Origin: Clostridia bacterium
GTDB taxonomy: Bacteria; Bacillota; Clostridia; Oscillospirales; Acutalibacteraceae
Reading direction: 5' to 3'
Length of the DNA: 64,000 nucleotides
Assembly (NCBI GenBank): GCA_017410605.1
Contig: JAFQQN010000008.1
Coordinates: 1-64,000 of the forward strand
Shown: piece by piece, positions 42,930 to 50,907 of the stretch
How positions within the stretch are numbered: position 1 is the first letter of the stretch
How the letters are laid out: each line of letters begins with the position of its first letter
Position numbers and translations under genes: made by a program
The notes under the pieces: model-generated
The model's input: only the letters and a program-made list of their open reading frames with translations
The model's database searches: none
What the model was told of the DNA's origin: nothing

Positions 42930-43562
42930 TTACCTCTTTATTATTTTACCTAATCCTAAAACTGCCAGTGGCGAAACGGCGCCTGAAATAACCGCTTCGG
43001 GAACGCCGTTAAACAGAACAGTAGTAAGAATAACCATTATTCCAATCTGCCCTACCCTATTTGTGGCCAAGGCATATTGCTCACCAAAAAAGATATAAAT
43101 AAAGCTCATAACAAATATGGTATTGGTAAGGGCGCCAAAAACACCGGCAATTATAAGATAAAGCTTATCTTTAAAGTTACCCTGCCCACCTATCTTCTGG
43201 CAGAGCTTTAAAACCAATGGAGGGATAACCCCCACCAAAATTCTTGGCACAAAACAAATTACCAAAGACCAAAAATTACCCTTAAAGCCCTCGCCTAAAT
43301 CTACAAATGGTGAAAAAACAAAAGATGCTACACCGGGGCGAATGGTATTGGTAATAAGGCTTGAAAGGCCAAAAACACCGCCTAAAAATGCTCCGCTCTT
43401 AGGACCTAACAATAACGCTCCTATAATTACCGGTATATGTACCGTTGTTGCGTTACCCCAAGGAAGGGGTATGTAGCCTATAGAGGGGGTTAAGGCAAGT
43501 AACAGTATAAGGGCTGTAAACATTGCCAACATTGTAAGACGGTGGGTATTATTTTTTTTCAA
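42930..43562 (-). CDS. panT: ECF transporter S component, probably for pantothenate
   Basis: A 210-residue membrane protein with about six segments. The N-terminal pattern (TMLAMFTALILLLALTPSIGYIPLPWGNATTVHIPVIIGALLLGPKSGAFLGGVFGL) is typical of energy-coupling-factor S components, and the THIPV region matches the pantothenate type as I remember it. The gene next to it is coaX, which uses pantothenate, so the ligand assignment rests on that context. It needs the shared EcfAA'T module encoded elsewhere. The TTG at 43562 is preceded by AGGAGTG. Its 240-nt 5' region holds several hairpins. Confidence 0.8.
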   Translation of the reverse strand: MKKNNTHRLTMLAMFTALILLLALTPSIGYIPLPWGNATTVHIPVIIGALLLGPKSGAFLGGVFGLSSLITNTIRPGVASFVFSPFVDLGEGFKGNFWSLVICFVPRILVGVIPPLVLKLCQKIGGQGNFKDKLYLIIAGVFGALTNTIFVMSFIYIFFGEQYALATNRVGQIGIMVILTTVLFNGVPEAVISGAVSPLAVLGLGKIIKR

Positions 43563-43579
43563 TTTTAATCACTCCTATG

Positions 43580-43690
43580 TTATTTTACCCAAAGGGTTTC
43601 AATACATTGGGATTACGCGGTTTCAAGCTAAACCAACCATAACCGACTGTCGAATTTTCGGTGGAAATATTCGCAAATGCCGAAACAATA
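43580..43690 (-). promoter_or_regulatory. Structured 5' leader upstream of panT-coaX (candidate)
   Basis: On the minus strand, in order: TTTCGG with CCGAAA (43680-43685 and 43656-43661), then GGTTT-AGCTTG-AAACC (43619-43634), then small GGG/CCC hairpins near 43588. CCGA of the first stem can also pair with a later TCGG. No terminator T run follows. It matches no riboswitch consensus that I know. Confidence 0.35.
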
Positions 43691-43805
43691 AAATAAAGCT
43701 TATAAACCTATCCTCACACATTCTATCACAAAAATTAACTAATATCTAGATTTTTTTTAAAATTTGTGATAAAATGATTAAAATTAACTTTGAAAGGGTG
43801 TTTTT

Positions 43806-44996
43806 ATGCTTACAGGTAAAACTGTTGTACTGGCCGTTACAGGTAGTATTGCGGCTTATAAAATACCAAATCTTGCAAGAATGCTAAAAAAACTCGGTTG
43901 TAACGTTCAGGTACTTATGACAGAAAACGCCGCTAACTTTATTAACCCCATAACCTTTGAATCACTAACCGGCAACAAGTGTTTAATTGACACTTTTGAC
44001 CGTAATTTTAAATATAGCGTAGAGCATGTCGCTCTTGCCAAACAGGCCGACTTAGTGATGGTTGCTCCTGCAAGTGCAAATGTTATTGGCAAAATTGCCT
44101 GTGGCATTGCAGACGATATGCTTACCACAACCGTTATGGCTTGTCCCTGTAAAAAAATAATCGCACCTGCTATGAACCATAATATGTATCACAACCCCAT
44201 TGTTCAGGATAATATTGAGAAGTTAAAACGCTTTGGTTATGAAATTGTGGAGCCTGACAGGGGTATGCTTGCCAACGGAGACACCGGTGACGGCCGTATG
44301 CCTGAGGAAGAGGTTCTGTTTGATTATATTTTAAAAGAAATTGCAAAAGAAAAAGACCTTTTGGGTAAAAAGGTTTTAGTTACCGCCGGCGCCACCAGGG
44401 AAAGCTTAGACCCGGTAAGGTTTATTACAAACCATTCCAGCGGCAAAATGGGAACAGCTATTGCTAAGTCCGCAATGCTAAGGGGCGCCGAGGTTACTCT
44501 CGTTCACGGGCATATTGAGGTTAAGGCCCCAAGGTTTGTTAATGCCGTTTCAGTAACATCTGCAGAAGAGATGTTTAATGAGGTTGCAAAACTTGCCCCC
44601 GAACAGGATATAATTATTAAGGCCGCTGCTGTGGCTGATTATACCCCCCTTTCAAAGTCAGACCAAAAAATAAAGAAGTCTGACAGTGAGCTAACACTCA
44701 CAATGACCCGCACTAAAGACATTTTAAAATATTTAGGCGAAAATAAGCGCCAAGGACAAATAATCTGCGGCTTTTCTATGGAAACCGAAAAGCTTTTAGA
44801 AAATTCTTCCAAAAAACTTGAAAGCAAAAACTGTGATATGATATGCGCAAACTCTTTAAAAACCGACGGCGCCGGTTTTGGGGTAGACACCAATGTTTTA
44901 ACTATTATTACACAGCAAGGTAATGAAGAACTACCTAAAATGAGCAAATTAGAAGCAGCAGATATTATACTGACAAAGCTTAAAAACCTGATATAA
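43806..44996 (+). CDS. coaBC: Bifunctional phosphopantothenoylcysteine decarboxylase / phosphopantothenate-cysteine ligase
   Basis: A 396-residue fusion of CoaC (1-180) and CoaB (185-396). CoaC: LTGKTVVLAVTGSIAAYKIPNL (FMN site), VEHVALAKQADLVMVAPASANVIGK with the active His, and APAMNHNMY (substrate loop). CoaB: KKVLVTAGATRESLDPVRFITNHSSGKMG and AAVADYTP, then KxKK-type residues near KKSDSELTL. It makes 4'-phosphopantetheine from 4'-phosphopantothenate and cysteine. ATG at 43806 behind GAAAGGGTG. It is divergent from panT-coaX, so both halves of early CoA synthesis flank the same 240-bp region. Confidence 0.95.
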   Translation: MLTGKTVVLAVTGSIAAYKIPNLARMLKKLGCNVQVLMTENAANFINPITFESLTGNKCLIDTFDRNFKYSVEHVALAKQADLVMVAPASANVIGKIACGIADDMLTTTVMACPCKKIIAPAMNHNMYHNPIVQDNIEKLKRFGYEIVEPDRGMLANGDTGDGRMPEEEVLFDYILKEIAKEKDLLGKKVLVTAGATRESLDPVRFITNHSSGKMGTAIAKSAMLRGAEVTLVHGHIEVKAPRFVNAVSVTSAEEMFNEVAKLAPEQDIIIKAAAVADYTPLSKSDQKIKKSDSELTLTMTRTKDILKYLGENKRQGQIICGFSMETEKLLENSSKKLESKNCDMICANSLKTDGAGFGVDTNVLTIITQQGNEELPKMSKLEAADIILTKLKNLI

Positions 44997-45001
44997 CACT
45001 A

Positions 45002-45038
45002 AACCGCCACCCTACTAAACAGTAGAGTGGCGGTTACT
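45002..45038. terminator. Rho-independent terminator between convergent genes
   Basis: Stem AACCGCCACCCTACT with AGTAGAGTGGCGGTT (one mismatch), 4-nt loop, T-rich tail on the + side. It serves coaBC and possibly the phosphatase gene. Confidence 0.8.
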
Positions 45039-45041
45039 TAT

Positions 45042-45638
45042 TTATTTTGATAAATCACAGCCGTAATTCCAACAAAGAAGTCGCCATTTTTCTCCGTCAA
45101 ACTCGAAGATGTTTATGGCGCAGTTGTTACAAATTAAAGCTTTTTTATCTAAATTTTCTGTGGTTCCTGTTATATGACCCAGCATAATGCAAGAAAAAGC
45201 TGCATGGCAAAATGCGGCTACATTATTATAGGGTTTTTCTTCAAGCATTTTTAAAAACTCTGCGCCCCTTTTAGCTACATCCGCAGAGGACTCACCCTTA
45301 AAAGGCTTAAAGTTATAAACAGCACGGCTATTATTAAAAAGTTCGCCATATTCTTTTTTCATATCTTCAATATATAAGCCTGTAAGAATACCAACATCTA
45401 TTTCCCTTATAAGCTTGGTTTTTTCACATTCCTTGCCGGGCATTGCTATTTCAAAAGTTTCTACCGCCCTTTTAAGGTCGCTTGAATAAATTTTATCGAA
45501 CTTAATTTCTTCCAAAATTGGTTTTATACTAAGCGCATCTTCTCTGCCTTTATCGCTTAAGGGCACATTTGTCTGCCCTGCATACATTTGAAGACGGTTA
45601 GCCTCACTTTCACCGTGTCTTATTAAAAATAACCTCAT
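45042..45638 (-). CDS. Histidine phosphatase family protein (phosphoglycerate mutase-like)
   Basis: 198 residues from the ATG at 45638 (GAGGGG site). The catalytic RHGE is in FLIRHGESEANRLQMYAGQTNVPLSDKGREDAL, with KIYSSDLKRAVETFEIA and AAFCHAAFSCIML (second catalytic His) further on. The layout is that of small-molecule phosphatases such as alpha-ribazole or phosphoglycerate phosphatases; substrate cannot be called. It stands alone between coaBC and the rnf operon. Confidence 0.88.
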   Translation of the reverse strand: MRLFLIRHGESEANRLQMYAGQTNVPLSDKGREDALSIKPILEEIKFDKIYSSDLKRAVETFEIAMPGKECEKTKLIREIDVGILTGLYIEDMKKEYGELFNNSRAVYNFKPFKGESSADVAKRGAEFLKMLEEKPYNNVAAFCHAAFSCIMLGHITGTTENLDKKALICNNCAINIFEFDGEKWRLLCWNYGCDLSK

Positions 45639-45757
45639 TTTTAAACCCCTCAAAAGCATAAATTACAGTTAAATTTTAGCATATTTAAAGTATAATTTCA
45701 ACATTAAAGGTTGAATTTTCTTTATAAATGGTATGAGTGTTTATATTTTAACAATGA

Positions 45758-45786
45758 TTGACACAAAACATCGTTTTTTGTATAAT
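45758..45786 (+). promoter_or_regulatory. Promoter of the rnf operon
   Basis: TTGACA (45758-45763), 17 bp, TATAAT (45781-45786): a perfect consensus 40 bp before rnfC. Confidence 0.9.
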
Positions 45787-45826
45787 TATTTATATGTGGT
45801 GTATATTTCTTTTACGGAGGTTACAT

Positions 45827-47167
45827 ATGCAAAAAGGCGAAAAGATTTTAAAACCAAAAAAGAAAATAAAAGGCGGTGCAAGGCTTCCTCACCTCAAACA
45901 CACCGCCGAAATGGAATCGGTTTATTTAGAAAATATAGACCAAGTTATTATACCTATGCAACAACACATTGGCGCACCCTGCAACCCCCTTGTTAAAAAG
46001 GGGGACAAGGTTTTCGTGGGCACACTTATTGGCGACTGTGACGCTAAAGTTAGTGCACCTATACATTCTTCGGTTTCGGGTGAAGTTTCACAGGTTAAAA
46101 CCATTACTCTTTCTAATGGAAATGAATGCCAAGCAGTTATAATAAACTCTGATGGGCAAATGACTCCAGACCCTGAGCTTTCAGCAATGGAGGTTACTAA
46201 TGCCGAGGATCTGAGAAAAGCCGCAAGAAACTGCGGTCTTGTAGGACTGGGCGGCGCCGGTTTTCCAACACACGTAAAGCTAACCCTTTCTGACGATAAG
46301 CCAATAGATACATTAATTATTAACGGTGCCGAGTGTGAGCCTTATATAACCGCCGATTATAGAGAGTGTATTGAAAGCTTTGAAGATATTTTAGAGGGTG
46401 TTTACCTTATTAAAAATGCCCTTAATGTAGAAAATGTTATTATTGGCGTTGAAGACAACAAACCGAAAGCAATTAAACTTTTATACGATATTGCTTCCCA
46501 CAAAAACGATACTGAAAATCACGTTCGGCTTATGAAGCTACCCTCAAGCTATCCCCAAGGGGCCGAAAAGGTTTTAATTTATTCGGCCACAGGAAGAAAG
46601 CTTCCCGCCGGTAAGCTCCCTGCGGATGTTGGATGTATTGTTATGAATATTACCAGCGTGGCAGTTTTAAAACGGTATATAAAAACAGGCATGCCACTTG
46701 TTAATAAAAGACTTACTGTAGACGGCAATGCAGTAGAAAAACCAGGTAATTACATTGTTCCTGTGGGCACCCCTATAAACAAGGTTTTAGAGGCGGCCGG
46801 TGCTGAAGACTTTGAAAAAATTATTTTAGGCGGACCTATGATGGGTCAGGCCATTTATAACACCGAGGCTCCAATAACAAAACAAAACAATGCAATTCTT
46901 GCCTTTAAGGGCATTAAAGCCCTAACGAAACCCACCACCGACTGCATTCGTTGCGGCAGATGTATGAAAGCTTGTCCTATTAGGCTTAGCCCACGAAAGG
47001 TTGAAACCGCTTTAGAGTTTGGTGCCGGTGCCGAAGAACTTTCCATACTCAATACAATGCACTGTATTGAGTGCGGAAGCTGTAGTTTTTCCTGTCCGGC
47101 AGGCAGACAGCTAACCGCGTCAATGCGACTGGCGAAAAATGTTATTAGAAAGGCAGGTGCCAAATAA
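45827..47167 (+). CDS. rnfC: Rnf complex subunit RnfC
   Basis: 446 residues from the ATG at 45827 (GGAGGTTAC site); an upstream in-frame TTG belongs to the promoter. Membrane-peripheral NADH-binding subunit. GLVGLGGAGFPTHVKL is the dinucleotide/FMN loop, and two 4Fe-4S motifs lie near the C-terminus: CIRCGRCMKACP and CIECGSCSFSCP. The Rnf complex oxidises reduced ferredoxin with NAD+ and exports sodium or protons. Order rnfC-D-G-E-A-B is the usual clostridial one. First gene after a perfect promoter. Confidence 0.97.
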   Translation: MQKGEKILKPKKKIKGGARLPHLKHTAEMESVYLENIDQVIIPMQQHIGAPCNPLVKKGDKVFVGTLIGDCDAKVSAPIHSSVSGEVSQVKTITLSNGNECQAVIINSDGQMTPDPELSAMEVTNAEDLRKAARNCGLVGLGGAGFPTHVKLTLSDDKPIDTLIINGAECEPYITADYRECIESFEDILEGVYLIKNALNVENVIIGVEDNKPKAIKLLYDIASHKNDTENHVRLMKLPSSYPQGAEKVLIYSATGRKLPAGKLPADVGCIVMNITSVAVLKRYIKTGMPLVNKRLTVDGNAVEKPGNYIVPVGTPINKVLEAAGAEDFEKIILGGPMMGQAIYNTEAPITKQNNAILAFKGIKALTKPTTDCIRCGRCMKACPIRLSPRKVETALEFGAGAEELSILNTMHCIECGSCSFSCPAGRQLTASMRLAKNVIRKAGAK

Positions 47168-48082
47168 ATGCAAAAACTAAATGTTCTTTCTTCTCCCCAC
47201 ATATCACACAACGATACCACCGGTGGAATTATGCTGGATGTTATTCTAGCGTTGCTTCCTGCTACCATATGCTCGTTTTTCTTTTACGGCTTTAGGGCAA
47301 TCGTTTTAGTTGCGGCCACCGTTGCATCGGCAGTTGCCAGTGAATACCTTTGGTGCCAAGCCACAAAGAAAGCCTCCTCTTTAAAAGATTTAAGCGCCGT
47401 TGTTACAGGTCTGCTTCTTGCACTTAATCTTCCCCCCGACCTTCCTGTTTGGATGGCGGTTTTAGGCGGTGCGATAGCTATTGTTATAATTAAGCAAATG
47501 TTCGGTGGTTTGGGTCACAACTTTGCCAATCCTGCAATGACTGCCCGAATTGTTCTTATGATTTCTTTCCCCACCGCAATGACCACTTTTACCGTACCCT
47601 TTACTGATACTGTTTCTTCGGCAACGCCGTTGGCCGAGCTTTCTTCCGGCACACCAGATTTGATTCAGCTGTTTTTGGGCTACCACGCCGGTTGTATGGG
47701 CGAAACATCTGCTGCACTTCTTTTAGTTGGCGGTGTATACCTTATTATCCGCAGGGTTATAACCCCCACTATTCCCCTTTCATTTATTTTGTCAGCCGGT
47801 ATTTTTGCGGCAATTTTAGGGGTTCATCCCGTAGCAACCATTTTAACCGGAGGCATAATGTTGGGTTCGATTTATATGGCAACCGACTATGCAACCTCTC
47901 CCCCAACCTTTTTAGGGCAAATTATTTTTGGTGTTGGTTGCGGAATTATAACCGTTATTATTCGTGTTTTTGGAAATTTGCCTGAGGGTGTTTCCTTTGG
48001 TATTTTAATAATGAACATACTTACTCCCCAAATTACCAAGCTCACCTCACCCAAACCCTTTTCATTGGAGGGCAAAAAGTAA
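47168..48082 (+). CDS. rnfD: Rnf complex subunit RnfD
   Basis: 304 residues with about eight membrane segments. The covalent FMN threonine motif is DTVSSATPLAEL (relative of the NqrB/RnfD SGATPL). Signature GGLGHNFANPAMTARI lies just before it. It starts directly after the rnfC stop. Together with RnfG it carries membrane-bound FMN that passes electrons. A 1-bp overlap with rnfG supports coupled translation. Confidence 0.96.
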   Translation: MQKLNVLSSPHISHNDTTGGIMLDVILALLPATICSFFFYGFRAIVLVAATVASAVASEYLWCQATKKASSLKDLSAVVTGLLLALNLPPDLPVWMAVLGGAIAIVIIKQMFGGLGHNFANPAMTARIVLMISFPTAMTTFTVPFTDTVSSATPLAELSSGTPDLIQLFLGYHAGCMGETSAALLLVGGVYLIIRRVITPTIPLSFILSAGIFAAILGVHPVATILTGGIMLGSIYMATDYATSPPTFLGQIIFGVGCGIITVIIRVFGNLPEGVSFGILIMNILTPQITKLTSPKPFSLEGKK

Positions 48083-48651
48083 TGGAAAATAAATTTAAAC
48101 AGATTTTTATTCCAACCGTAGTGCTTACAGCAATTGGACTTATTGTTGCCATTCTTTTAGGCCTTACCAACCTAATAACAAAGGACCGTATAGCTGCACT
48201 TGAATCAAAAAATGAGGCTATAGCTATTTCAAAGGTTATTGAAGGTGAAACCGCCCCCGCAAAAGTAGAGCATAGCGGCAGTGAGCACACTTATTATATA
48301 GCCAGAAAAGATGGCAAGACTGTTGGATATGCCTTTAAAACATCGGCTAACGGCTATGGCGGAACTGTTAAGGTTATTGTAGGAATTAACCTTAATGGCA
48401 CCATTTCGGGTATTGAAATAACCGACACTTCAAGCGAAACTCCCGGTCTTGGTCAAAATGTAGCCAAGGATGATTTCACCGCCCAGTTTAAAGAAAAGGA
48501 TAAAAACCTTTCGGTTGTAAAACAAAATCCCAATAGTGATGAAATTAAGGCCGTCACAGGCGCTACAATATCTTCTAAAGCGGTTACCAATGCTGTTAAT
48601 TCTGCTTTAGAGCTTTATAAAGCAGTAACTAAAGGAGGTGCCGCAAATTGA
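48082..48651 (+). CDS. rnfG: Rnf complex subunit RnfG
   Basis: 189 residues: an N-terminal membrane anchor (FIPTVVLTAIGLIVAILLGL), then an extracytoplasmic FMN-binding domain. The covalent FMN threonine is in AVTGATISSKAVTNAV, and GYGGTVKVIVGINLNGTISGIEI is the fold signature. Its stop overlaps the TTG start of rnfE by four bases (TTGA). The extracytoplasmic location is from family knowledge. Confidence 0.96.
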   Translation: MENKFKQIFIPTVVLTAIGLIVAILLGLTNLITKDRIAALESKNEAIAISKVIEGETAPAKVEHSGSEHTYYIARKDGKTVGYAFKTSANGYGGTVKVIVGINLNGTISGIEITDTSSETPGLGQNVAKDDFTAQFKEKDKNLSVVKQNPNSDEIKAVTGATISSKAVTNAVNSALELYKAVTKGGAAN

Positions 48652-49421
48652 GTAAGAAAAAAGAATATTTAAAACTTTTTACTAAAGGGCTTGTTTTAGA
48701 AAACCCTGTTTTAAGGCTTGTGCTTGGCACCTGCCCCACCCTTGCTGTTACAACCTCTGCACTTAACGGTGTTGGAATGGGCCTTGCCGCCACCTTTGTT
48801 CTTGTTGGCTCAGGTGCTGTTGTTTCTCTGCTTAGAAACATTATTCCCTCTAAGGTTAGAATACCGGCATACATAACCATAATAGCCGGTTTTGTTACCG
48901 TTGTTCAAATGCTTGTTAAGGCCTTTTTACCCGCCATTGACAGCGCACTTGGAATTTTTCTTCCCCTTATTGTTGTAAACTGCATTATTCTTGCTCGTGC
49001 AGAAATGTTTGCGGCAAAGAATCCTGTTATTCCATCTATTTTAGATGGGCTTGGAATGGGCATTGGCTTTACAGCCACCCTCACCCTTATGGGAATGATA
49101 AGAGAGCTTATTGGTGCCGGAAGTCTTTTCGGTCTACCAATTACTTCTTCCTTTATTGACCCTATGGTTATTATGCTTCTGCCACCGGGGGGCTTCTTTG
49201 TTTTCGGCATTTTGGTTGCCCTTTCAAACGCTCTTGCAGAAAACTTTGGCAAGTCCAAGGTGAGTGGAACAGGTTGCGAAAACTGTTCGGCCTGTGGCGG
49301 CTGTCCTATGTCTGAAAGTAAGCCCGAAGAAGTAGAAAACACAAAATCTGTTACTGCCGAAAACACTAAAGAGCAGGCAGAGGAAGAAAAACAAAAGAAG
49401 GAGGACAAAACAAATGAATAA
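48648..49421 (+). CDS. rnfE: Rnf complex subunit RnfE with Cys-rich C-terminal extension
   Basis: 257 residues, started at TTG 48648 (AGGAGGTG site). Residues 1-205 contain six membrane segments of the RnfE/NqrD type (LRLVLGTCPTLAVTTSALNG, VVNCIILARAEMFA, GMGIGFTATLTLMGMIRE). The last about 52 residues are an added hydrophilic tail with four Cys (GCENCSACGGCPMSES), then a Glu/Lys-rich stretch. Most RnfE proteins end soon after the last helix. It overlaps rnfA by 8 bp. Confidence 0.93.
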   Translation: MSKKKEYLKLFTKGLVLENPVLRLVLGTCPTLAVTTSALNGVGMGLAATFVLVGSGAVVSLLRNIIPSKVRIPAYITIIAGFVTVVQMLVKAFLPAIDSALGIFLPLIVVNCIILARAEMFAAKNPVIPSILDGLGMGIGFTATLTLMGMIRELIGAGSLFGLPITSSFIDPMVIMLLPPGGFFVFGILVALSNALAENFGKSKVSGTGCENCSACGGCPMSESKPEEVENTKSVTAENTKEQAEEEKQKKEDKTNE

Positions 49422-50055
49422 TCCTTCTTTTGCTCAAATGATAATAACCGTTCTTCTTGCAGGAATTATCACCGATAATATGGTGCTTTCAAAATTTTTA
49501 GGTATATGCCCCTTTCTTGGTGTTTCTAAAAAGCTTAACACTGCCTTTGCAATGAGCGTTGCAGTTATACTGGTTATGCTTGTTGCAACCGCCGTTACCT
49601 ACCCAATTTATGTGTTTCTTTTAATTCCTTTCGGCCTTGAATATTTACAAACAATTTGTTTTATTCTTGTAATTGCCGCACTGGTTCAGCTTATAGAAAT
49701 TTTGCTGAAAAGGTTTTTGCCACCCATTTATAAGGCGCTTGGTATTTATCTTCCACTTATAACCACCAACTGTGCCGTGCTTGGCATTACCCTTTTGCAC
49801 TTTACCAATCAAAGAATAATTGACTATGCCGCCACCGTTCCCGGCGGTTACCAGAGCTTTAAGCTTTTTGCACTCTGCCTTTTCAATGCTTTAGGCGGCG
49901 GCTTAGGGTTTTTACTTGCAATGTTTCTTTTCTCAGGTGTTCGCCAAAAATTAGAGCGAAGCAATATCCCAAAGTTTTTACAGGGTCTTCCTATTACTTT
50001 AATAGCCGCCGGTATTGTAGCCCTTTCATTCTTGGGCTTTGCCGGTATAGTTTAA
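49414..50055 (+). CDS. rnfA: Rnf complex subunit RnfA
   Basis: 213 residues, six membrane segments. Characteristic segments are NMVLSKFLGICPFLGVSKK and IYLPLITTNCAVLG, the two Cys-containing half-repeats that hold a 2Fe-2S cluster between RnfA and RnfE at the membrane centre. It is followed after 12 bp by rnfB. Confidence 0.97.
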   Translation: MNNPSFAQMIITVLLAGIITDNMVLSKFLGICPFLGVSKKLNTAFAMSVAVILVMLVATAVTYPIYVFLLIPFGLEYLQTICFILVIAALVQLIEILLKRFLPPIYKALGIYLPLITTNCAVLGITLLHFTNQRIIDYAATVPGGYQSFKLFALCLFNALGGGLGFLLAMFLFSGVRQKLERSNIPKFLQGLPITLIAAGIVALSFLGFAGIV

Positions 50056-50067
50056 GGGGGTGGCTGT

Positions 50068-50856
50068 ATGACTCAGGTTTTAATTGCGGCTGCCATTTTA
50101 GGGGCCATTGGCCTTTTAGGCGGAGCTTTACTTGCTGTTGTATCTACCCTTTGTGACAAGGGGGACAACAATGAAAAAGCTGCTTTGGTTCGTGAGGCCT
50201 TGCCCGGTGCAAACTGCGGTGCCTGTGGTTTTGCAGGTTGTGATGCCTATGCAGAGGCCATTGCAAACGGTACCGCCGAAGCTAACCTTTGTGCCCCAGG
50301 TGGAAAAGAAACAGCCGAAAAACTTTCTAAAATTTTAGGTATTGAGGTTGTTTCTGAAGAAAAGGTTGCTATGGTTAGTTGTAACGGTTGTAGCAGTAAT
50401 GTTGACACAAGGTTCAATTATGTTGGTATTAAAAGCTGTGTGGCAGCGGCGGCCGTTTTGGGCGGCCCCTCGGCTTGTGAATACGGTTGCATTGGCTTTG
50501 GCGACTGTGTTTCAGCCTGTAGCTTTAATGCAATTTCTGTAACCGACGGTTTAGCCAAAGTAGATGGTAGCCTTTGCGGTGGCTGTGGTTCTTGTGCCAC
50601 CGTATGCCCTAAAGAAGTTATAAAAATTGTTCCTAAATTAAAATCCGCAAAGCTTCTTTGCAACAACCATCAAAAGGGAGCCACTGCCAAAAAGGTTTGC
50701 AAAACCGCCTGTATAGGCTGTGGACTGTGTGCTAAAAAATGTGAAAACGGTGCAATAACCGTGGAAAACTTCTTGGCGCAAATCAACCCCACTAAATGTA
50801 ATGCTTGTGGCAAGTGTGTAGATGCCTGTCCGCAAAAAATTATTTCTATTTTTTAA
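50068..50856 (+). CDS. rnfB: Rnf complex subunit RnfB
   Basis: 262 residues: one N-terminal membrane helix, a CxxCxxxxC-type motif (ALPGANCGACGFAGCDAYAEA) for one cluster, and then several ferredoxin-like motifs (CIGFGDCVSAC, CGGCGSCATVCP, CIGCGLCAKKC, CNACGKCVDACP). It takes electrons from ferredoxin. ATG at 50068 behind GGGGGTGG. Last gene of the operon, with a terminator 13 bp further. Confidence 0.96.
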   Translation: MTQVLIAAAILGAIGLLGGALLAVVSTLCDKGDNNEKAALVREALPGANCGACGFAGCDAYAEAIANGTAEANLCAPGGKETAEKLSKILGIEVVSEEKVAMVSCNGCSSNVDTRFNYVGIKSCVAAAAVLGGPSACEYGCIGFGDCVSACSFNAISVTDGLAKVDGSLCGGCGSCATVCPKEVIKIVPKLKSAKLLCNNHQKGATAKKVCKTACIGCGLCAKKCENGAITVENFLAQINPTKCNACGKCVDACPQKIISIF

Positions 50857-50868
50857 GTATTGAACATT

Positions 50869-50906
50869 AAAAAAGGTTACTTGCTTTTTTGCAAGTAACC
50901 TTTTTT
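50869..50906. terminator. rnf operon terminator (bidirectional)
   Basis: Stem AAAAAAGGTTACTTGC with its complement and a T-rich loop, followed by six T. On the other strand it also closes the gene at 50908. Confidence 0.92.
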
Positions 50907-50907
50907 G

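Noticed and set aside
45733..45996. 87-codon + strand frame at the rnf promoter
   Set aside because: It spans the promoter and the start of rnfC in another frame and has no ribosome site.
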